Source of the DNA: Deltaproteobacteria bacterium HGW-Deltaproteobacteria-8
Lineage (GTDB): Bacteria > Desulfobacterota > Desulfovibrionia > Desulfovibrionales > Desulfovibrionaceae
Assembly (NCBI GenBank): GCA_002840405.1
Contig: PHAR01000007.1
Location: forward strand, 62,001 to 126,000
Direction: 5' to 3'
Length of the DNA stretch: 64,000 nt
Every line of letters begins with the position of its first letter. Positions within the stretch are counted from its first letter, which is position 1. The translations under genes and the position numbers were made by a program. The notes under the pieces were generated by a model, which was not told where the DNA came from, did not search any database, and worked only from the letters and a program-made list of their open reading frames with translations. Shown one piece after another: positions 36,987 through 48,568 of the stretch.

Positions 36987-37493
36987 ATGCGCCGCATCCT
37001 CTTCATCCTCATTCTGACCCTGAGCCTTGCCGCCCCGGCCCTGGCCGCCGCACCGCAGCCCCTCAAGGACGTGCCCCGCGTGGCGGACGTGCTGACCTAC
37101 ATCGACCTGTTCGGCTATCGCGAGATGATGGAAATCTCCGTGGACCGCCAACTGGCGGCCATCGTGGACTTCATCCGCACCCAGCGCAAGGATGTGCCCC
37201 CGAATTCCCTGGAAATCATCCAGCAGGAGCTGCGCAAGGAGCTCAAGTCCTCCACGGAGCGCTCCCTGCGCGACATGGCCGCGGTGTTCCAGCGCCACCT
37301 GACCCAGGCCGATGTGGACTACCTCATCACTGTGGGCCGCGACCCGCGCATGCAGAAGGTGGTGAAGCTGCAGCCGAAGCTGGCCGTGGAGCTGGAGAAG
37401 GTCGGCGAGGGCCTGGCCGACGACATATACCGCCGGGCCGCGCCCAGGATCGAGGAGCGCCTGAAGATGCTCGAAGGCGGGGTAGGCATCTGA
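36987..37493 (+). CDS. exported DUF2059-like protein
   Basis: A 168-residue protein with a signal peptide (MRRILFILILTLSLAAPALA). The mature part is helical and charged (LTQADVDYLITVGRDPRMQK, QPKLAVELEKVGEG), in the style of DUF2059 periplasmic proteins, which have no assigned function. Start has GGAGG upstream. It is the last plus-strand gene before a gene-poor gap. Confidence 0.75.
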   Translation: MRRILFILILTLSLAAPALAAAPQPLKDVPRVADVLTYIDLFGYREMMEISVDRQLAAIVDFIRTQRKDVPPNSLEIIQQELRKELKSSTERSLRDMAAVFQRHLTQADVDYLITVGRDPRMQKVVKLQPKLAVELEKVGEGLADDIYRRAAPRIEERLKMLEGGVGI

Positions 37494-37896
37494 AATATTG
37501 TTTAGAGACACTCTAGATATATTCAGAAGCCGAGCATTCCCAAGGGGTGCCGACAGGCTGCGGGAAGCATTTGGCTACCGCAACACGCGCATAGATCGAA
37601 GCACATTTCGTATCGCACATGCTGATATGCACGTGAAACATGACTTTCATCATTAATCCGAATGGCGCATTCGCGCAGCAACAGAACAAGAATGACCAGC
37701 CTCTTGAGGTTCTGCATTCCTGCGGCATCTTTCGCAACGCAGACAACGTGCGGATGCGAAGCGCAAGCCATGGCAATGCATTTTCGAATGCGCAAAGCAT
37801 TCATATGTTGTTCAGGAGATGTCAGCTGCAGGGGAAATGTGGTGCGTTGCGGATTGTCGATGCGGAAAAAAAGAGATCCCAGTCAGCCTCGGCAGG
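37494..37896. other. gene-poor gap with recurring GCATTC/GAATGC motifs
   Basis: No convincing gene. The stretch is more AT-rich than its flanks. The hexamer GCATTC or its complement occurs five times (starting at 37534, 37668 within CGCATTCG, 37713, 37786 and 37797). Two sites form hairpins: CGAATG-GCG-CATTCG (37659-37673) and GAATGC-GCAAA-GCATTC (37786-37802). Frames of about 90 codons exist on both strands but lack ribosome sites and similarity. Confidence 0.4.
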
Positions 37897-38631
37897 CTAC
37901 AAGAACCCGGCCTCCTGAAAGCTGAAGTGCGCGCCCTCGGTGACCACCAGGTGGTCCAGCACGCGCAGGCCCAGTTCCTCCGCCGAACGCCGGATGCGCC
38001 GGGTCAGGTCCAGGTCCGCCTGGGAGGGCTTGGGGTCGCCGCCGGGATGGTTGTGCGCCAGGATGAGCCCCGCTGCCGAGTGCTTGAGGGCCAGGGCCAG
38101 CACCTCGCGCGGGTACACCGTGGTCTGGTCCACCGTGCCCCGGCCCACGCGCTCCCAGGTCATGAGCCGGTTCTTGTTGTCCACCAGCGCCACCCAGAAC
38201 TCCTCCACCTTGAGATGCCCGATGCGCGCACGCGCGGCCTCGGCAACCACTTCCGGCCCGGAGAAAACCTGCCTCTCGCGCACCGGGGCCTCGCTCACGC
38301 GGGCAAAGACCTCGCGCAGCAGCGCCCAGTGCCCGCAGAGCGCCTCGCCAAAACCGCTTACCTCGCGCAGGTCCTCGGGCGTGGCCTGGATGACCCCGCG
38401 CAGGGAGCCAAAGCGTGCCGCCAGTTCCTTGGCCAGGGGTTTGGTGTCGCGCCGGGGCAGCACCTGCCCCAGCAGAAGTTCGAGCAGCTCGTAGTCGGCC
38501 AGGGCCTTGGGCTCGATAGTGAGCTTCTCGCGCAGGCGCTGGCGGTGCCCCATGTAATGCGGCGGCGGGCTCTCGGCGGCCTTGAGGCTGGCGGAAGCGG
38601 GGGGCGCGGATTTCTTCCTTGGCGGGCTCAC
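37897..38631 (-). CDS. radC: RadC-family JAB metalloprotease-fold protein
   Basis: A 244-residue protein with an N-terminal helix-hairpin-helix region (LADYELLELLLGQVLPRRD) and a C-terminal JAMM motif HNHPGGDPKPSQAD. RadC proteins have no settled function despite their name. The GTG at 38631 overlaps the holA stop (GTGA), giving coupling; an ATG 26 codons downstream is possible. It ends next to the gap 37494-37896. Confidence 0.88.
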   Translation of the reverse strand: MSPPRKKSAPPASASLKAAESPPPHYMGHRQRLREKLTIEPKALADYELLELLLGQVLPRRDTKPLAKELAARFGSLRGVIQATPEDLREVSGFGEALCGHWALLREVFARVSEAPVRERQVFSGPEVVAEAARARIGHLKVEEFWVALVDNKNRLMTWERVGRGTVDQTTVYPREVLALALKHSAAGLILAHNHPGGDPKPSQADLDLTRRIRRSAEELGLRVLDHLVVTEGAHFSFQEAGFL

Positions 38632-39683
38632 GGGCGGCGCTCCGCAGAGCTCCTGGGCGCGGCCCCGGTTGGCCTGCCGCCCATGAGTTCGGCCAGGTCG
38701 GCCACGTAGCTCTCCAGGGCGTCGTCAGGCCGCCGGGTGCCGCCGATGACCCCGAGGTTGGCGTCCAGCGTCAGCTCGATGATCCGCGCAATGCCGGAGC
38801 GGCCCAGGCGCTGGGCCATCTTCAGCAGGGCGGGCTTGTCGCTGGGGCGCATGCGCACCTTGGCCCCCTCGCCCTCGCAAAGCATCCACAGCTGGCGCGC
38901 CTGCCAGGCCACGTAGCCCAGAAGCTGGAACAGAATCTTGTCACCCGAGGGCCGCAGATGGTCGTCCAGCACACGCGCCCACACCTCGCGCGCGGCCTGG
39001 GGGCTTTTGGCCGACTCGGACAGCGCCTTCATGAAGTCAAAAAACTCCATGTCACCGTGAGGCGCGATCAGGGCGGCCAGATCCGGGGTGATGACACGAG
39101 CGTCCCCTGCTGCCAGCTCGATCTTGTCCAGCTCAAGGCCGGCGGCCAGGCCGTCACGCGGGAGGGCCGCAGCAAGGGCGCTTTTCGCCGCAGGGTTCAG
39201 GGTCAGGTCGCGCTCGGCGGCCCAGGCGTCGAGAAATTTCGGCAGGGAGGCGTCGGTCAGGCCCGGGGACTGCCAGACCCATTTGTTCTGCTCTGCGGTT
39301 TGCCAAAAGGCGCGCCTGGGCAGAAAGTTCGGGATGGCGGCCTTGCCCTCCTTCCACGCGCCCTCCAGGCAGAACACCGGCAGCACGGTGCTGGCCGTGT
39401 TCTTCAAGCCCTCGCCCAGGCGATCCCAGACCTCGGCCTTGAGGGCCTCGGCCCGGCGCAGCAGGAGCACGGTGGGCGTGGAAAAGAGGTTCTGGGTGGT
39501 CAGCTCGCCCCAGTAGGCCGGGGGGAAGGGCTCCTCGTCGCCCCAGAAGACCTTGCGGGCGCAGCCGGCGCCCAGGCCCTTGCACAGCGTCGCCGCCTGC
39601 CGCCGCAAAAGCTCGGCATCCGGGCAGACGAGAAAACGGAAGCCGTGGCGGGCCGCTGATTGGTTGGCCGATGGTCGGAGCAT
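38628..39683 (-). CDS. holA: DNA polymerase III delta subunit
   Basis: A 351-residue clamp-loader subunit that opens the beta clamp. Sequence conservation is low, as usual for HolA, but the fold pattern (FRFLVCPDAELLRRQ, LLLRRAEALKAEVWD, PDLAALIAPHGDMEFFDFMKAL, LLGYVAWQARQLWML) and the leuS-lptE-holA order support it. Start at 39683, 10 nt after lptE. Confidence 0.85.
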   Translation of the reverse strand: MLRPSANQSAARHGFRFLVCPDAELLRRQAATLCKGLGAGCARKVFWGDEEPFPPAYWGELTTQNLFSTPTVLLLRRAEALKAEVWDRLGEGLKNTASTVLPVFCLEGAWKEGKAAIPNFLPRRAFWQTAEQNKWVWQSPGLTDASLPKFLDAWAAERDLTLNPAAKSALAAALPRDGLAAGLELDKIELAAGDARVITPDLAALIAPHGDMEFFDFMKALSESAKSPQAAREVWARVLDDHLRPSGDKILFQLLGYVAWQARQLWMLCEGEGAKVRMRPSDKPALLKMAQRLGRSGIARIIELTLDANLGVIGGTRRPDDALESYVADLAELMGGRPTGAAPRSSAERRP

Positions 39684-39693
39684 GGACGGGCTC

Positions 39694-40227
39694 CTAGTAG
39701 TTCTCGGTCATCAGATCGGCCATGCGGCGCACAGCCAGGTCCGTGACGCGCAGGTCCGCGCCGTCGGAGTCGCCGGGGAAGAAGGACTCGGTCTGGCTCT
39801 GCTCGCCGGAATCCCAGAGCACCGCGCCATCGCCCGCGCGCTGCACGCGGAAGATCATGGTCAGCCCGGTGCTGAGCTTCACGGACTGGTCCTGCTGGCC
39901 GGCGACGACTGTCGACCGCATGAACTTCTTGATGGTGACCGTCAGCAGGGACGTGGCCTTGTCCTTGTCGACCCAGGTGACGAACCTGCGCCGGGTGAAC
40001 TCGTCGCGGATGAGCGAGCGCAGGCGGGGCTCAATCCAGGGTTCGATTGTGGGGTTCTCCACCCGCGCGATGGCCATGTGGCGGAAGGCCGGGTCCAGGC
40101 GAGACACCGCGTCCGGGTCAGGCCCCATGAGGGTGCCCTGGCCTGTGAAGGTGTAGCCGCAGCCGCTCAGGGACAGCGCTGCCGCCAGAACCAGGACCAG
40201 GCCAAGAGACCGCTTCAACCCGCGCAT
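39694..40227 (-). CDS. lptE: LPS-assembly lipoprotein LptE
   Basis: A 177-residue lipoprotein (lipobox SLSGC, Cys23) that would plug the LptD barrel in the outer membrane. The mature start GYTFTGQG, the VENPTIEPWIEPRLRSLIRDEF helix-strand pattern and its place between leuS and holA match LptE/RlpB. The ATG at 40227 was chosen because GGAGG lies 7 nt upstream; a TTG two codons earlier is possible. Confidence 0.85.
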   Translation of the reverse strand: MRGLKRSLGLVLVLAAALSLSGCGYTFTGQGTLMGPDPDAVSRLDPAFRHMAIARVENPTIEPWIEPRLRSLIRDEFTRRRFVTWVDKDKATSLLTVTIKKFMRSTVVAGQQDQSVKLSTGLTMIFRVQRAGDGAVLWDSGEQSQTESFFPGDSDGADLRVTDLAVRRMADLMTENY

Positions 40228-40248
40228 GCGCAACCTCCCCGATGGTTT

Positions 40249-42759
<2,511 letters not shown>

Positions 42760-42782
42760 CTGCTACTCCCGGAAAGAGGCGG

Positions 42783-43376
42783 TTATTTTGCCGCCCTGGT
42801 CTTCGTGTCTGTGGACGTGACCGGCTCAGCGCCGGTCGCCTGGACGGTCGCCTGGACGGATTTATTGTCGGCTTTCCTGTTGTGTTTCTGGGCGGGCTTC
42901 TTGTCGATCTTCTTCTCGATGTCGAAGCGGCCCTCGTCCACGGCCCGAGCCACGGCGTCCAGGATGCCGTTGACAAAGGAGCGTGAGTTCTCGTCCCCGA
43001 AGCTCTTGGCCAGCTCGATGGCCTCGTTGATGGCCACCTTGAGCGGGATGTCCGAACGGTACAGGATCTCAAAAAGCGAGAGCCTGAGGATGGCCAGCTC
43101 GACCTTGCCGATGCGCCCGATCTTCCAGTGGTCCGAGTGCTTGCCAATGACCTTGTCGATCTCGGCCTGGTTCTCGCTCACGCCCTGCACAAGCTGCGAG
43201 GCGAAGCCCTTGGCGTCCTCAAGCTCGCACTCCTCAACCGCAGGGTTGCGCTTGAAGGCCAGGCGCACTGCCGCCTCGCCCTCCTGGGGCACGAAGCCCA
43301 AGCCAAAAAGAACCTGGAAGGCCAGGGTGCGGCCCTGTCTGCGCGAGCCCTTGTGTTTGTCCGGAGCTGCTGTCAC
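42783..43376 (-). CDS. nusB: transcription antitermination factor NusB with C-terminal extension
   Basis: A 197-residue protein. Residues about 12-150 are NusB (RRQGRTLAFQVLFGL, VELAILRLSLFEILYRSDIPL, INEAIELAKSFGDENSRSFVNG). NusB binds boxA RNA with S10 in rRNA antitermination. About 40 extra residues at the C-terminus are Lys/Thr/Ala-rich and probably disordered. A GTG at 43376 with GGGAG 6 nt upstream fits better than the adjacent TTG. It is 15 nt downstream of ribH, a frequent pairing. Confidence 0.9.
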   Translation of the reverse strand: MTAAPDKHKGSRRQGRTLAFQVLFGLGFVPQEGEAAVRLAFKRNPAVEECELEDAKGFASQLVQGVSENQAEIDKVIGKHSDHWKIGRIGKVELAILRLSLFEILYRSDIPLKVAINEAIELAKSFGDENSRSFVNGILDAVARAVDEGRFDIEKKIDKKPAQKHNRKADNKSVQATVQATGAEPVTSTDTKTRAAK

Positions 43377-43391
43377 CAATGACTCCCAGGC

Positions 43392-43862
43392 CTAGAGCTG
43401 CGCGAGAACGCGGGCGGTCTCGAGCATGGCCATGGCGGCGTCGACGCCCTTGTTCCCGGCCTTGGACCCGGAGCGCTCGATGGCCTGCTCCAGGTTGTCC
43501 GTGGTCAAAACGCCGAAGCCCAGCGGGATGTTGTGCTGCATGCTGACCTGGGCCAGGCCCTTGGCGCACTCACTCGCCACGAAGTCGAAATGCGGAGTGG
43601 CGCCACGGATCACAGCGCCCACGCACACAATCCCATCATACTTGCCAGAGGCGGCGAGCTTCTGGGCCACCAGGGGCATCTCGAACGCGCCGGGGATGCG
43701 CACGAGGGTCAGGTCCTCGCGGCTGGCGCCGTGGCGGGTCAGCGCGTCCACGGCCCCGCCGACCAGCTTGTCCACGATGAAGTCGTTGAAGCGGCTGGCC
43801 AGGATGGCCACCTTCAGTCCCTTGGCGTCCAGCTGTCCTTCGACGGTCTTGATATGGGCCAT
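43392..43862 (-). CDS. ribH: 6,7-dimethyl-8-ribityllumazine synthase
   Basis: A 156-residue lumazine synthase, the penultimate step of riboflavin synthesis. [45 protein letters not shown] and the [12 protein letters not shown] end are diagnostic. It lies 47 nt after ribBA. Confidence 0.96.
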   Translation of the reverse strand: MAHIKTVEGQLDAKGLKVAILASRFNDFIVDKLVGGAVDALTRHGASREDLTLVRIPGAFEMPLVAQKLAASGKYDGIVCVGAVIRGATPHFDFVASECAKGLAQVSMQHNIPLGFGVLTTDNLEQAIERSGSKAGNKGVDAAMAMLETARVLAQL

Positions 43863-43909
43863 TTTGTCCTCCGTTCAGGAAATGTCATGGTGAACCAGAT
43901 GAGCTGGCG

Positions 43910-45127
43910 TTACTTCTTGTCGTCGCCCAGGTGCAGGATGTGTCCCATCTTGTCTTTCTTGGTCTGCAGATAGCGCTCGTTCAGGGCGCAGGCGGCCATC
44001 TCGATGGGCACGCGCTCCACAACCTTCAGGCCGTATCCCTCCAACCCAACGATCTTCTTGGGGTTGTTGGTCATCAGACGCATCTGGCAAACGCCGAGGG
44101 ACACCAGGATCTGCGCGCCGGTGCCGTACTCGCGCAGGTCGGGCTGGAAGCCCAGCTTGGCGTTGGCCTCCACCGTGTCGTAGCCCTCGTCCTGCAGATG
44201 GTAGGCTTTAATTTTGTTGCCCAGGCCGATGCCCCGGCCCTCCTGGCGCATGTACAAAAGCACGCCAGCGCCCTCCTGCTCGATCATGCACATGGCGGCG
44301 GCCAGCTGGTCGCCGCAGTCGCAGCGCACAGAGCCGAACACGTCGCCGGTGAGGCACTCGCTGTGCACGCGCACGAGCACAGGCTTGTCCGGCGCGATGT
44401 CGCCCTTGAACAGGGCGATGTGGGTGCGGTGGTCGGCCTCGGAGGTGAAGGCCGCAGTCTTGAACTGGCCCCAGCGGGTGGGCAGCTCGGCCTCGGCGAT
44501 CTTGGTGACGGCCTTGCCGCCGAACTTCATGCGGTGCTTGATCAGGTCGGCCACGGAGCAGATCTTGAGGCCATGCTCGGCCGCGAAGATCTTCAGGTCC
44601 GGCAGGCGGGCCATCTGGCCGTCCTCACGCATGATCTCGCAGATGACGCCAGCGGGCTTGCAGCCGGCCAGGCGGGCGATGTCCACGCTGCCCTCGGTCT
44701 GGCCGGCGCGCACCAGCACGCCGCCGCTTCTGGCGCGCAGGGGGAAGATGTGGCCGGGGGTGACGATATCATTGGCCTTCACGCCGTCGGCCACGGCGGT
44801 CAGGATGGTGTGGCTGCGGTCAAAGGCGCTGATGCCGGTGGTGACCCCTTCGCGCGCCTCGATGGACACGGTGAAGTTGGTACCGAACTTGGACTGGTTG
44901 CTCTGGGCCATGAGCGGCAGTTCCAGCCGGTCGATCATGGCCGGCTCCATGGCCAGGCAGATCAGCCCGCGCCCGAACTTGGCCATGAAGTTGATGGCCT
45001 CAGGCGTGGTCTTCTCAGCGGCGATGACGAGGTCACCCTCGTTCTCGCGGTCCTCGTCGTCCACCATGATGACCATCCGGCCCTGCCGGATGTCCTCAAT
45101 GGCTTCCTCAATGCTGCACAGGGGCAT
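43910..45127 (-). CDS. ribBA: bifunctional DHBP synthase / GTP cyclohydrolase II
   Basis: A 405-residue fusion. Residues 1-200 are RibB ([29 protein letters not shown]) making the four-carbon unit; residues 205-405 are RibA ([21 protein letters not shown] with three zinc Cys, [11 protein letters not shown]) opening GTP. Together with ribH it forms a riboflavin operon followed by nusB. ribD and ribE are not in the window. The leader upstream is unusual (see the leader entry). Confidence 0.97.
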   Translation of the reverse strand: MPLCSIEEAIEDIRQGRMVIMVDDEDRENEGDLVIAAEKTTPEAINFMAKFGRGLICLAMEPAMIDRLELPLMAQSNQSKFGTNFTVSIEAREGVTTGISAFDRSHTILTAVADGVKANDIVTPGHIFPLRARSGGVLVRAGQTEGSVDIARLAGCKPAGVICEIMREDGQMARLPDLKIFAAEHGLKICSVADLIKHRMKFGGKAVTKIAEAELPTRWGQFKTAAFTSEADHRTHIALFKGDIAPDKPVLVRVHSECLTGDVFGSVRCDCGDQLAAAMCMIEQEGAGVLLYMRQEGRGIGLGNKIKAYHLQDEGYDTVEANAKLGFQPDLREYGTGAQILVSLGVCQMRLMTNNPKKIVGLEGYGLKVVERVPIEMAACALNERYLQTKKDKMGHILHLGDDKK

Positions 45128-45222
45128 GGGTAAACCTCTCTCTTAAGGCCGTGTGGGGCAAAAGCCCCCAGGCCGGATTCTCAAACATCAGAACCAATCC
45201 GTTTACCCCAAAACCACACGGC
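45128..45222 (-). promoter_or_regulatory. pseudoknot-capable leader of ribBA (candidate regulatory RNA)
   Basis: Reading the minus-strand mRNA: GCCGTGTGG (45222-45214) pairs with CCACACGGC (45156-45148); GGGTAAAC (45208-45201) pairs with GTTTACCC (45135-45128), which sits directly before the ATG. The order A-B-A'-B' is an H-type pseudoknot. A further stem CGGATT (45201-45196) with AATCCG (45179-45174) lies inside, and GGGGC-TTTT-GCCCC (45068+ region 45155-45168) competes with A'. The Shine-Dalgarno AGAGAGG (around 45142-45136) is trapped between A' and B'. No RFN element of an FMN riboswitch is present. Confidence 0.5.
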
Positions 45223-45310
45223 GGGGAAAGATGTTTTTTATCACTGTAAAAACGGTGTGTTGCGTGTGGCAAAAAGAATTGGCGCGGGCTTCGGCTGAGA
45301 GCTGGCAGGT

Positions 45311-47041
45311 CTAGCCAGCCGTCCCTACATCCACCTCGACGCAATTGCGGCCGCTGCCCTTGGCCCGGTACAGGGCCTGGTCCGCGCGCTCCACCAGCGA
45401 TTCCACGCTGTCGCCCTGGATGAACTCCGCCACGCCGAAGCTTGAGGTCACCTGCCCCACGAGCGGGAAGTCCGTGGTGGTGAATTCCACGCGCAGGCGC
45501 TCGGCCAGGGCCGCCACCACCTGGACCACGGTCTCCGGGCAGACCAACAGGAACTCCTCGCCGCCATAGCGGCCCGCCACATCGGTCTCTCGCGCGGTGC
45601 GCGTCAGAAGCCCGGCAATGGCGATGAGCACGTTGTCCCCGGCCTGGTGGCCGAACTGATCGTTGATTTTTTTGAAATGGTCGATGTCGAGCAGGATCAC
45701 CGAGAAAGGCTTGCCGTAGCGACGGGCGCGCAGCACCTCGGTCTGCAGCGCCTCCTCCAGCCTGCGGCGGTTGGCCAGGCCGGTCAAACGATCCGTGCGG
45801 GTGGTGACCTCCAGGGCCTGGTTCTTCTCGTCCAGCTCCCGCACGACCTGCTCCAGCTTGTCATTGGCGGCGGCCAGCTCCTGGGTGCGCTGGTCGACCT
45901 TGGACTCCAGGTTGGCCACCAGGTCCTGCATGCGCGCCACCATGCCCTGGAAGGTGGCGGCCAGCGCGCTGATCTCGTCGCCCGCCTGCGCCTGGGGCCG
46001 GGCCTCCAGGCCATCCGCGCGCAGCTCTCCCGCGGCCTGGGTCAGGGCCACGATCTTGCGGGTCACCGTGGCGTGGATGAGGGCCGCCACCACCAGGGCG
46101 AAGCCCAGTCCGATCAGGGCCGTGACGACAATGGCCACAGTGGCCACACGGCTGACTGCGTTGATGCGCGCGCGCGCCCGGTCCACCTCCAGGGCGGCCA
46201 GGGCCTTGAGGTCGCGGGAGATGGGGTCCACGGCCTGGGCCTGCAGGGTGAAGTCGTTGAGCAGGCCCCGGATCTTCACGTCGACGTCCGGGATGCGCCC
46301 GGCCACGGTAAGATAATCGCGCAGGAGTTTGCGCGCCTTTTCCCGGCGCGCCGGGGTCAGCTCCGGCTCGGCGCCGAGCGCCTGCTCCAGGTTGAAGCCG
46401 GAGTTCAGGGCCATCTGCAAGAACGGACGCTGCCGGGAGTTGAGATACTCCTGCCTGTGGCGGTCCATCGCCAAAAAGAGCAGGTACGGCTCCCTGGTGT
46501 CCCGCAGCATGTCATCCAGGCGCCCGCCCAGCTGTTCCAGCTGCGGCAAAAGGCCACTTTCCGGCGCGGCCAGAATGGTCACCAGATCCACGATCTGCTC
46601 AAAGCTCTCCCCGAAGCGCTGTGCCGAGGACAGGTACAGGGCGATGTCCTTGTTGCGTTCGCGCAGGGTCACGCTGACGGCTGAGGTCTCCACGATCTTG
46701 CGCAGGTCGTCGCTTAGGGCCACCACCCGGGAGATGACCGCCTTGGCCGGCAGGAAGTGCTGTGAGTGGGCCTTGGCAAAGCCGATCTCGGAATACGTGA
46801 GGAAGAAGTCGCGGTACATGCGTCGTGCCTTCTCCAGCTCGCCGTCCATCTTGAACACCCGCTGGCGGATCTCCACGCTGGACAAAATCTCGGCCTCCGC
46901 CTTCAGGACCACGCCGAGAGCGCCGTAGCCGACCAGCGCCTCCAGCACCAGCAGGGCGAAGAGCAGCGAAAAGGCGCATGCGAACTTGATGGTGATGCTC
47001 TGCTTGCGCCACAGGCGCGAGATTGTCTCCAGGCGGCTCAT
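45311..47041 (-). CDS. membrane-bound diguanylate cyclase (HAMP-GGDEF)
   Basis: A 576-residue protein. TM1 is at about 18-40, then a helical periplasmic domain of about 250 residues, TM2 (about 305-330), HAMP, a coiled coil (QRTQELAAANDKLEQVVREL) and a C-terminal GGDEF domain with RYGGEEF and an intact inhibitory RETD site, so it should make c-di-GMP under product control. Its ATG overlaps the stop of the binding-protein gene (ATGA), so both are made together; the binding protein probably presents its ligand to the periplasmic domain (inference). Confidence 0.88.
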   Translation of the reverse strand: MSRLETISRLWRKQSITIKFACAFSLLFALLVLEALVGYGALGVVLKAEAEILSSVEIRQRVFKMDGELEKARRMYRDFFLTYSEIGFAKAHSQHFLPAKAVISRVVALSDDLRKIVETSAVSVTLRERNKDIALYLSSAQRFGESFEQIVDLVTILAAPESGLLPQLEQLGGRLDDMLRDTREPYLLFLAMDRHRQEYLNSRQRPFLQMALNSGFNLEQALGAEPELTPARREKARKLLRDYLTVAGRIPDVDVKIRGLLNDFTLQAQAVDPISRDLKALAALEVDRARARINAVSRVATVAIVVTALIGLGFALVVAALIHATVTRKIVALTQAAGELRADGLEARPQAQAGDEISALAATFQGMVARMQDLVANLESKVDQRTQELAAANDKLEQVVRELDEKNQALEVTTRTDRLTGLANRRRLEEALQTEVLRARRYGKPFSVILLDIDHFKKINDQFGHQAGDNVLIAIAGLLTRTARETDVAGRYGGEEFLLVCPETVVQVVAALAERLRVEFTTTDFPLVGQVTSSFGVAEFIQGDSVESLVERADQALYRAKGSGRNCVEVDVGTAG

Positions 47042-48294
47042 TGTCCCTTCGCGTAGGTGTAGACCGTGTTGCCCTTGAGCCCTTCCACCCCGCCCGCAGG
47101 ATCCGTCATCCTGAGGACGTTGAAGCTCTGGGCGGCGCAGTCGCCGAACTCGTCGCAAGTGAGCGGGCCGGTCTGTCCGGCATGGTTCGCCGTGGCGTAC
47201 AGGGCGTTGCGCAGGGCCTGGCGGCCGATGTGCAGACGGCCGTCCGCGCCCTGCACCGCCGCCTTCCCGATGGCGTCAAACAGGATGTTGGCGGCGTCAA
47301 AGGCGTTCACGTAATAGTAAGTCGGCGGAAGGGTGTGGTACCGGGCCTGATACTCCGCCGCCAACTTCTCCAGCGCGGCCGTCTTTCTTGGCGGGGTCGG
47401 CCCCACGAAGTACATGCCCACGGCCGCGCCCTGCACGGCCTGGATGAAGCTGTCCTCGATGAGGGAGCCGTCACTCATGAGCACGGTCTTGGCCAGGGCG
47501 GGCATCTTCCTGGCCTGGAGCAGCAGATGGTTGCCCTCGGGCTGGAACAACGGGAAGAACACCAACTCGGCTTTGGAGTTGACCACCGTGGTCAGCACGG
47601 GCTCCATGTTCGTGTCGTTCTTGTTCACCGTGGCGTCCAGCACGATTGTGCCGCCGAGCCTCTCGAACTCATGGCGGAAGCCGTTGGTGAGGCCCTGTGT
47701 GTAGATGTCGCCGTCATTGATGGTGGCGGCCCTGCGAATGCGCAACTTCTTGTAGGCAAAGCGCGCGGCGACCGGTCCGGCGGACTCCTCATTGGGCGCG
47801 GTGCGCAGGTAGCCCGCAACCCACTTGGGCGCGCGGTGGCCGCCGATGGAGGTGAGGAACGGGGCGGAGTTGTTGCCCGAGATCATGGACAGCCCGGCCT
47901 TGGACATGACCTCCCCTGCCAGGGCCGCAGCCCCGGAGCAGGTGGTGCCGAAGATTGCCAGCACCTTGGGGTCGGCCACGATCTTGAGCGCCGCGTTTGC
48001 CCCGCCCTCGGGGTTGCAGTAGGTGTCCTCGGAAAGGAGCTGCACCGTGTGGCCCAGGAGCTTGCCGTTGCGCCTGGCCAGGGCCAGCTCCAGGCCACGC
48101 ACCTGCTCCTGGCCCAGGGCGGCCACGGTGCCGGTGAGGGCCTGGATCATGCCAAGCTTCAGGGGCTCATCCGGCCCGATGTCCACGCACCCGAGCGTGT
48201 CGTTGCAGGGCTCTGGCGCGGGCGCGCAAGCGCTCAGCAAAAACGGCGCGGAGAGGACCGCAAAAAGCAGGACAAGGAGAGCGGCGCGATTCAT
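47038..48294 (-). CDS. periplasmic binding lipoprotein (branched-chain amino acid type)
   Basis: A 418-residue type I periplasmic binding protein (Peripla_BP_6). The lipobox LLSAC (Cys23) anchors it. LKLGMIQALTGTVAALGQEQVRG, FGTTCSGAAALAGEV and NDGDIYTQGLTNGFRHEFER are typical of the LivJ/AmiC group. No ABC permease or ATPase lies beside it; instead it overlaps a diguanylate cyclase by 4 nt. Thus it most likely acts as a ligand sensor rather than in transport. It is the last core gene before the integrated element. Confidence 0.85.
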   Translation of the reverse strand: MNRAALLVLLFAVLSAPFLLSACAPAPEPCNDTLGCVDIGPDEPLKLGMIQALTGTVAALGQEQVRGLELALARRNGKLLGHTVQLLSEDTYCNPEGGANAALKIVADPKVLAIFGTTCSGAAALAGEVMSKAGLSMISGNNSAPFLTSIGGHRAPKWVAGYLRTAPNEESAGPVAARFAYKKLRIRRAATINDGDIYTQGLTNGFRHEFERLGGTIVLDATVNKNDTNMEPVLTTVVNSKAELVFFPLFQPEGNHLLLQARKMPALAKTVLMSDGSLIEDSFIQAVQGAAVGMYFVGPTPPRKTAALEKLAAEYQARYHTLPPTYYYVNAFDAANILFDAIGKAAVQGADGRLHIGRQALRNALYATANHAGQTGPLTCDEFGDCAAQSFNVLRMTDPAGGVEGLKGNTVYTYAKGQ

Positions 48295-48432
48295 GACAAA
48301 CCTCCGGGGCGCATCAAGAACTACGTACTATCGTGTGGAGCACACCGCGTAAAGCCCTTGCCCAAAGATTTCAGGCCGAATATCTACGCACCAGCAAATA
48401 TCAGTAGGCAGCTGCCCCGCTGGTTTGGCACG

Positions 48433-48463
48433 AAAAAGGCCGCAACCCTTTCGGATTGCGGCC
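48433..48463 (-). terminator. original terminator of tRNA-Leu, now cut off by the element
   Basis: GGCCGCAA (48438-48445) pairs with TTGCGGCC (48456-48463), followed by TTTTT on the minus strand. It lies just outside the left attachment repeat, where the tRNA-Leu terminator would be before insertion; on the plus strand CTGTTCTTTT follows. Confidence 0.75.
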
Positions 48464-48469
48464 CTGTTC

Positions 48470-48489
48470 TTTTGGTGCCGAAGGGGAGA
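48470..48489. repeat. left attachment site (attL) of the integrative element
   Basis: TTTTGGTGCCGAAGGGGAGA is identical to 60908-60927, which lies in the 3' end of tRNA-Leu. On this side only this fragment of the tRNA remains, followed by unrelated sequence. Confidence 0.85.
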
Positions 48490-48568
48490 AGTGGCACACT
48501 TACAGGCACTTTTGTAACACGCTGGAATGGCTAGTTCTTTATTATTAGAAACTGAATCTCCCCTACAC

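Noticed and set aside
37640-37918. Small frames in the gap before radC (both strands)
   Set aside because: No ribosome site, no recognisable similarity, and they overlap each other.
45128-45310. FMN riboswitch before ribBA
   Set aside because: The conserved RFN strings are absent; the leader has a different fold.
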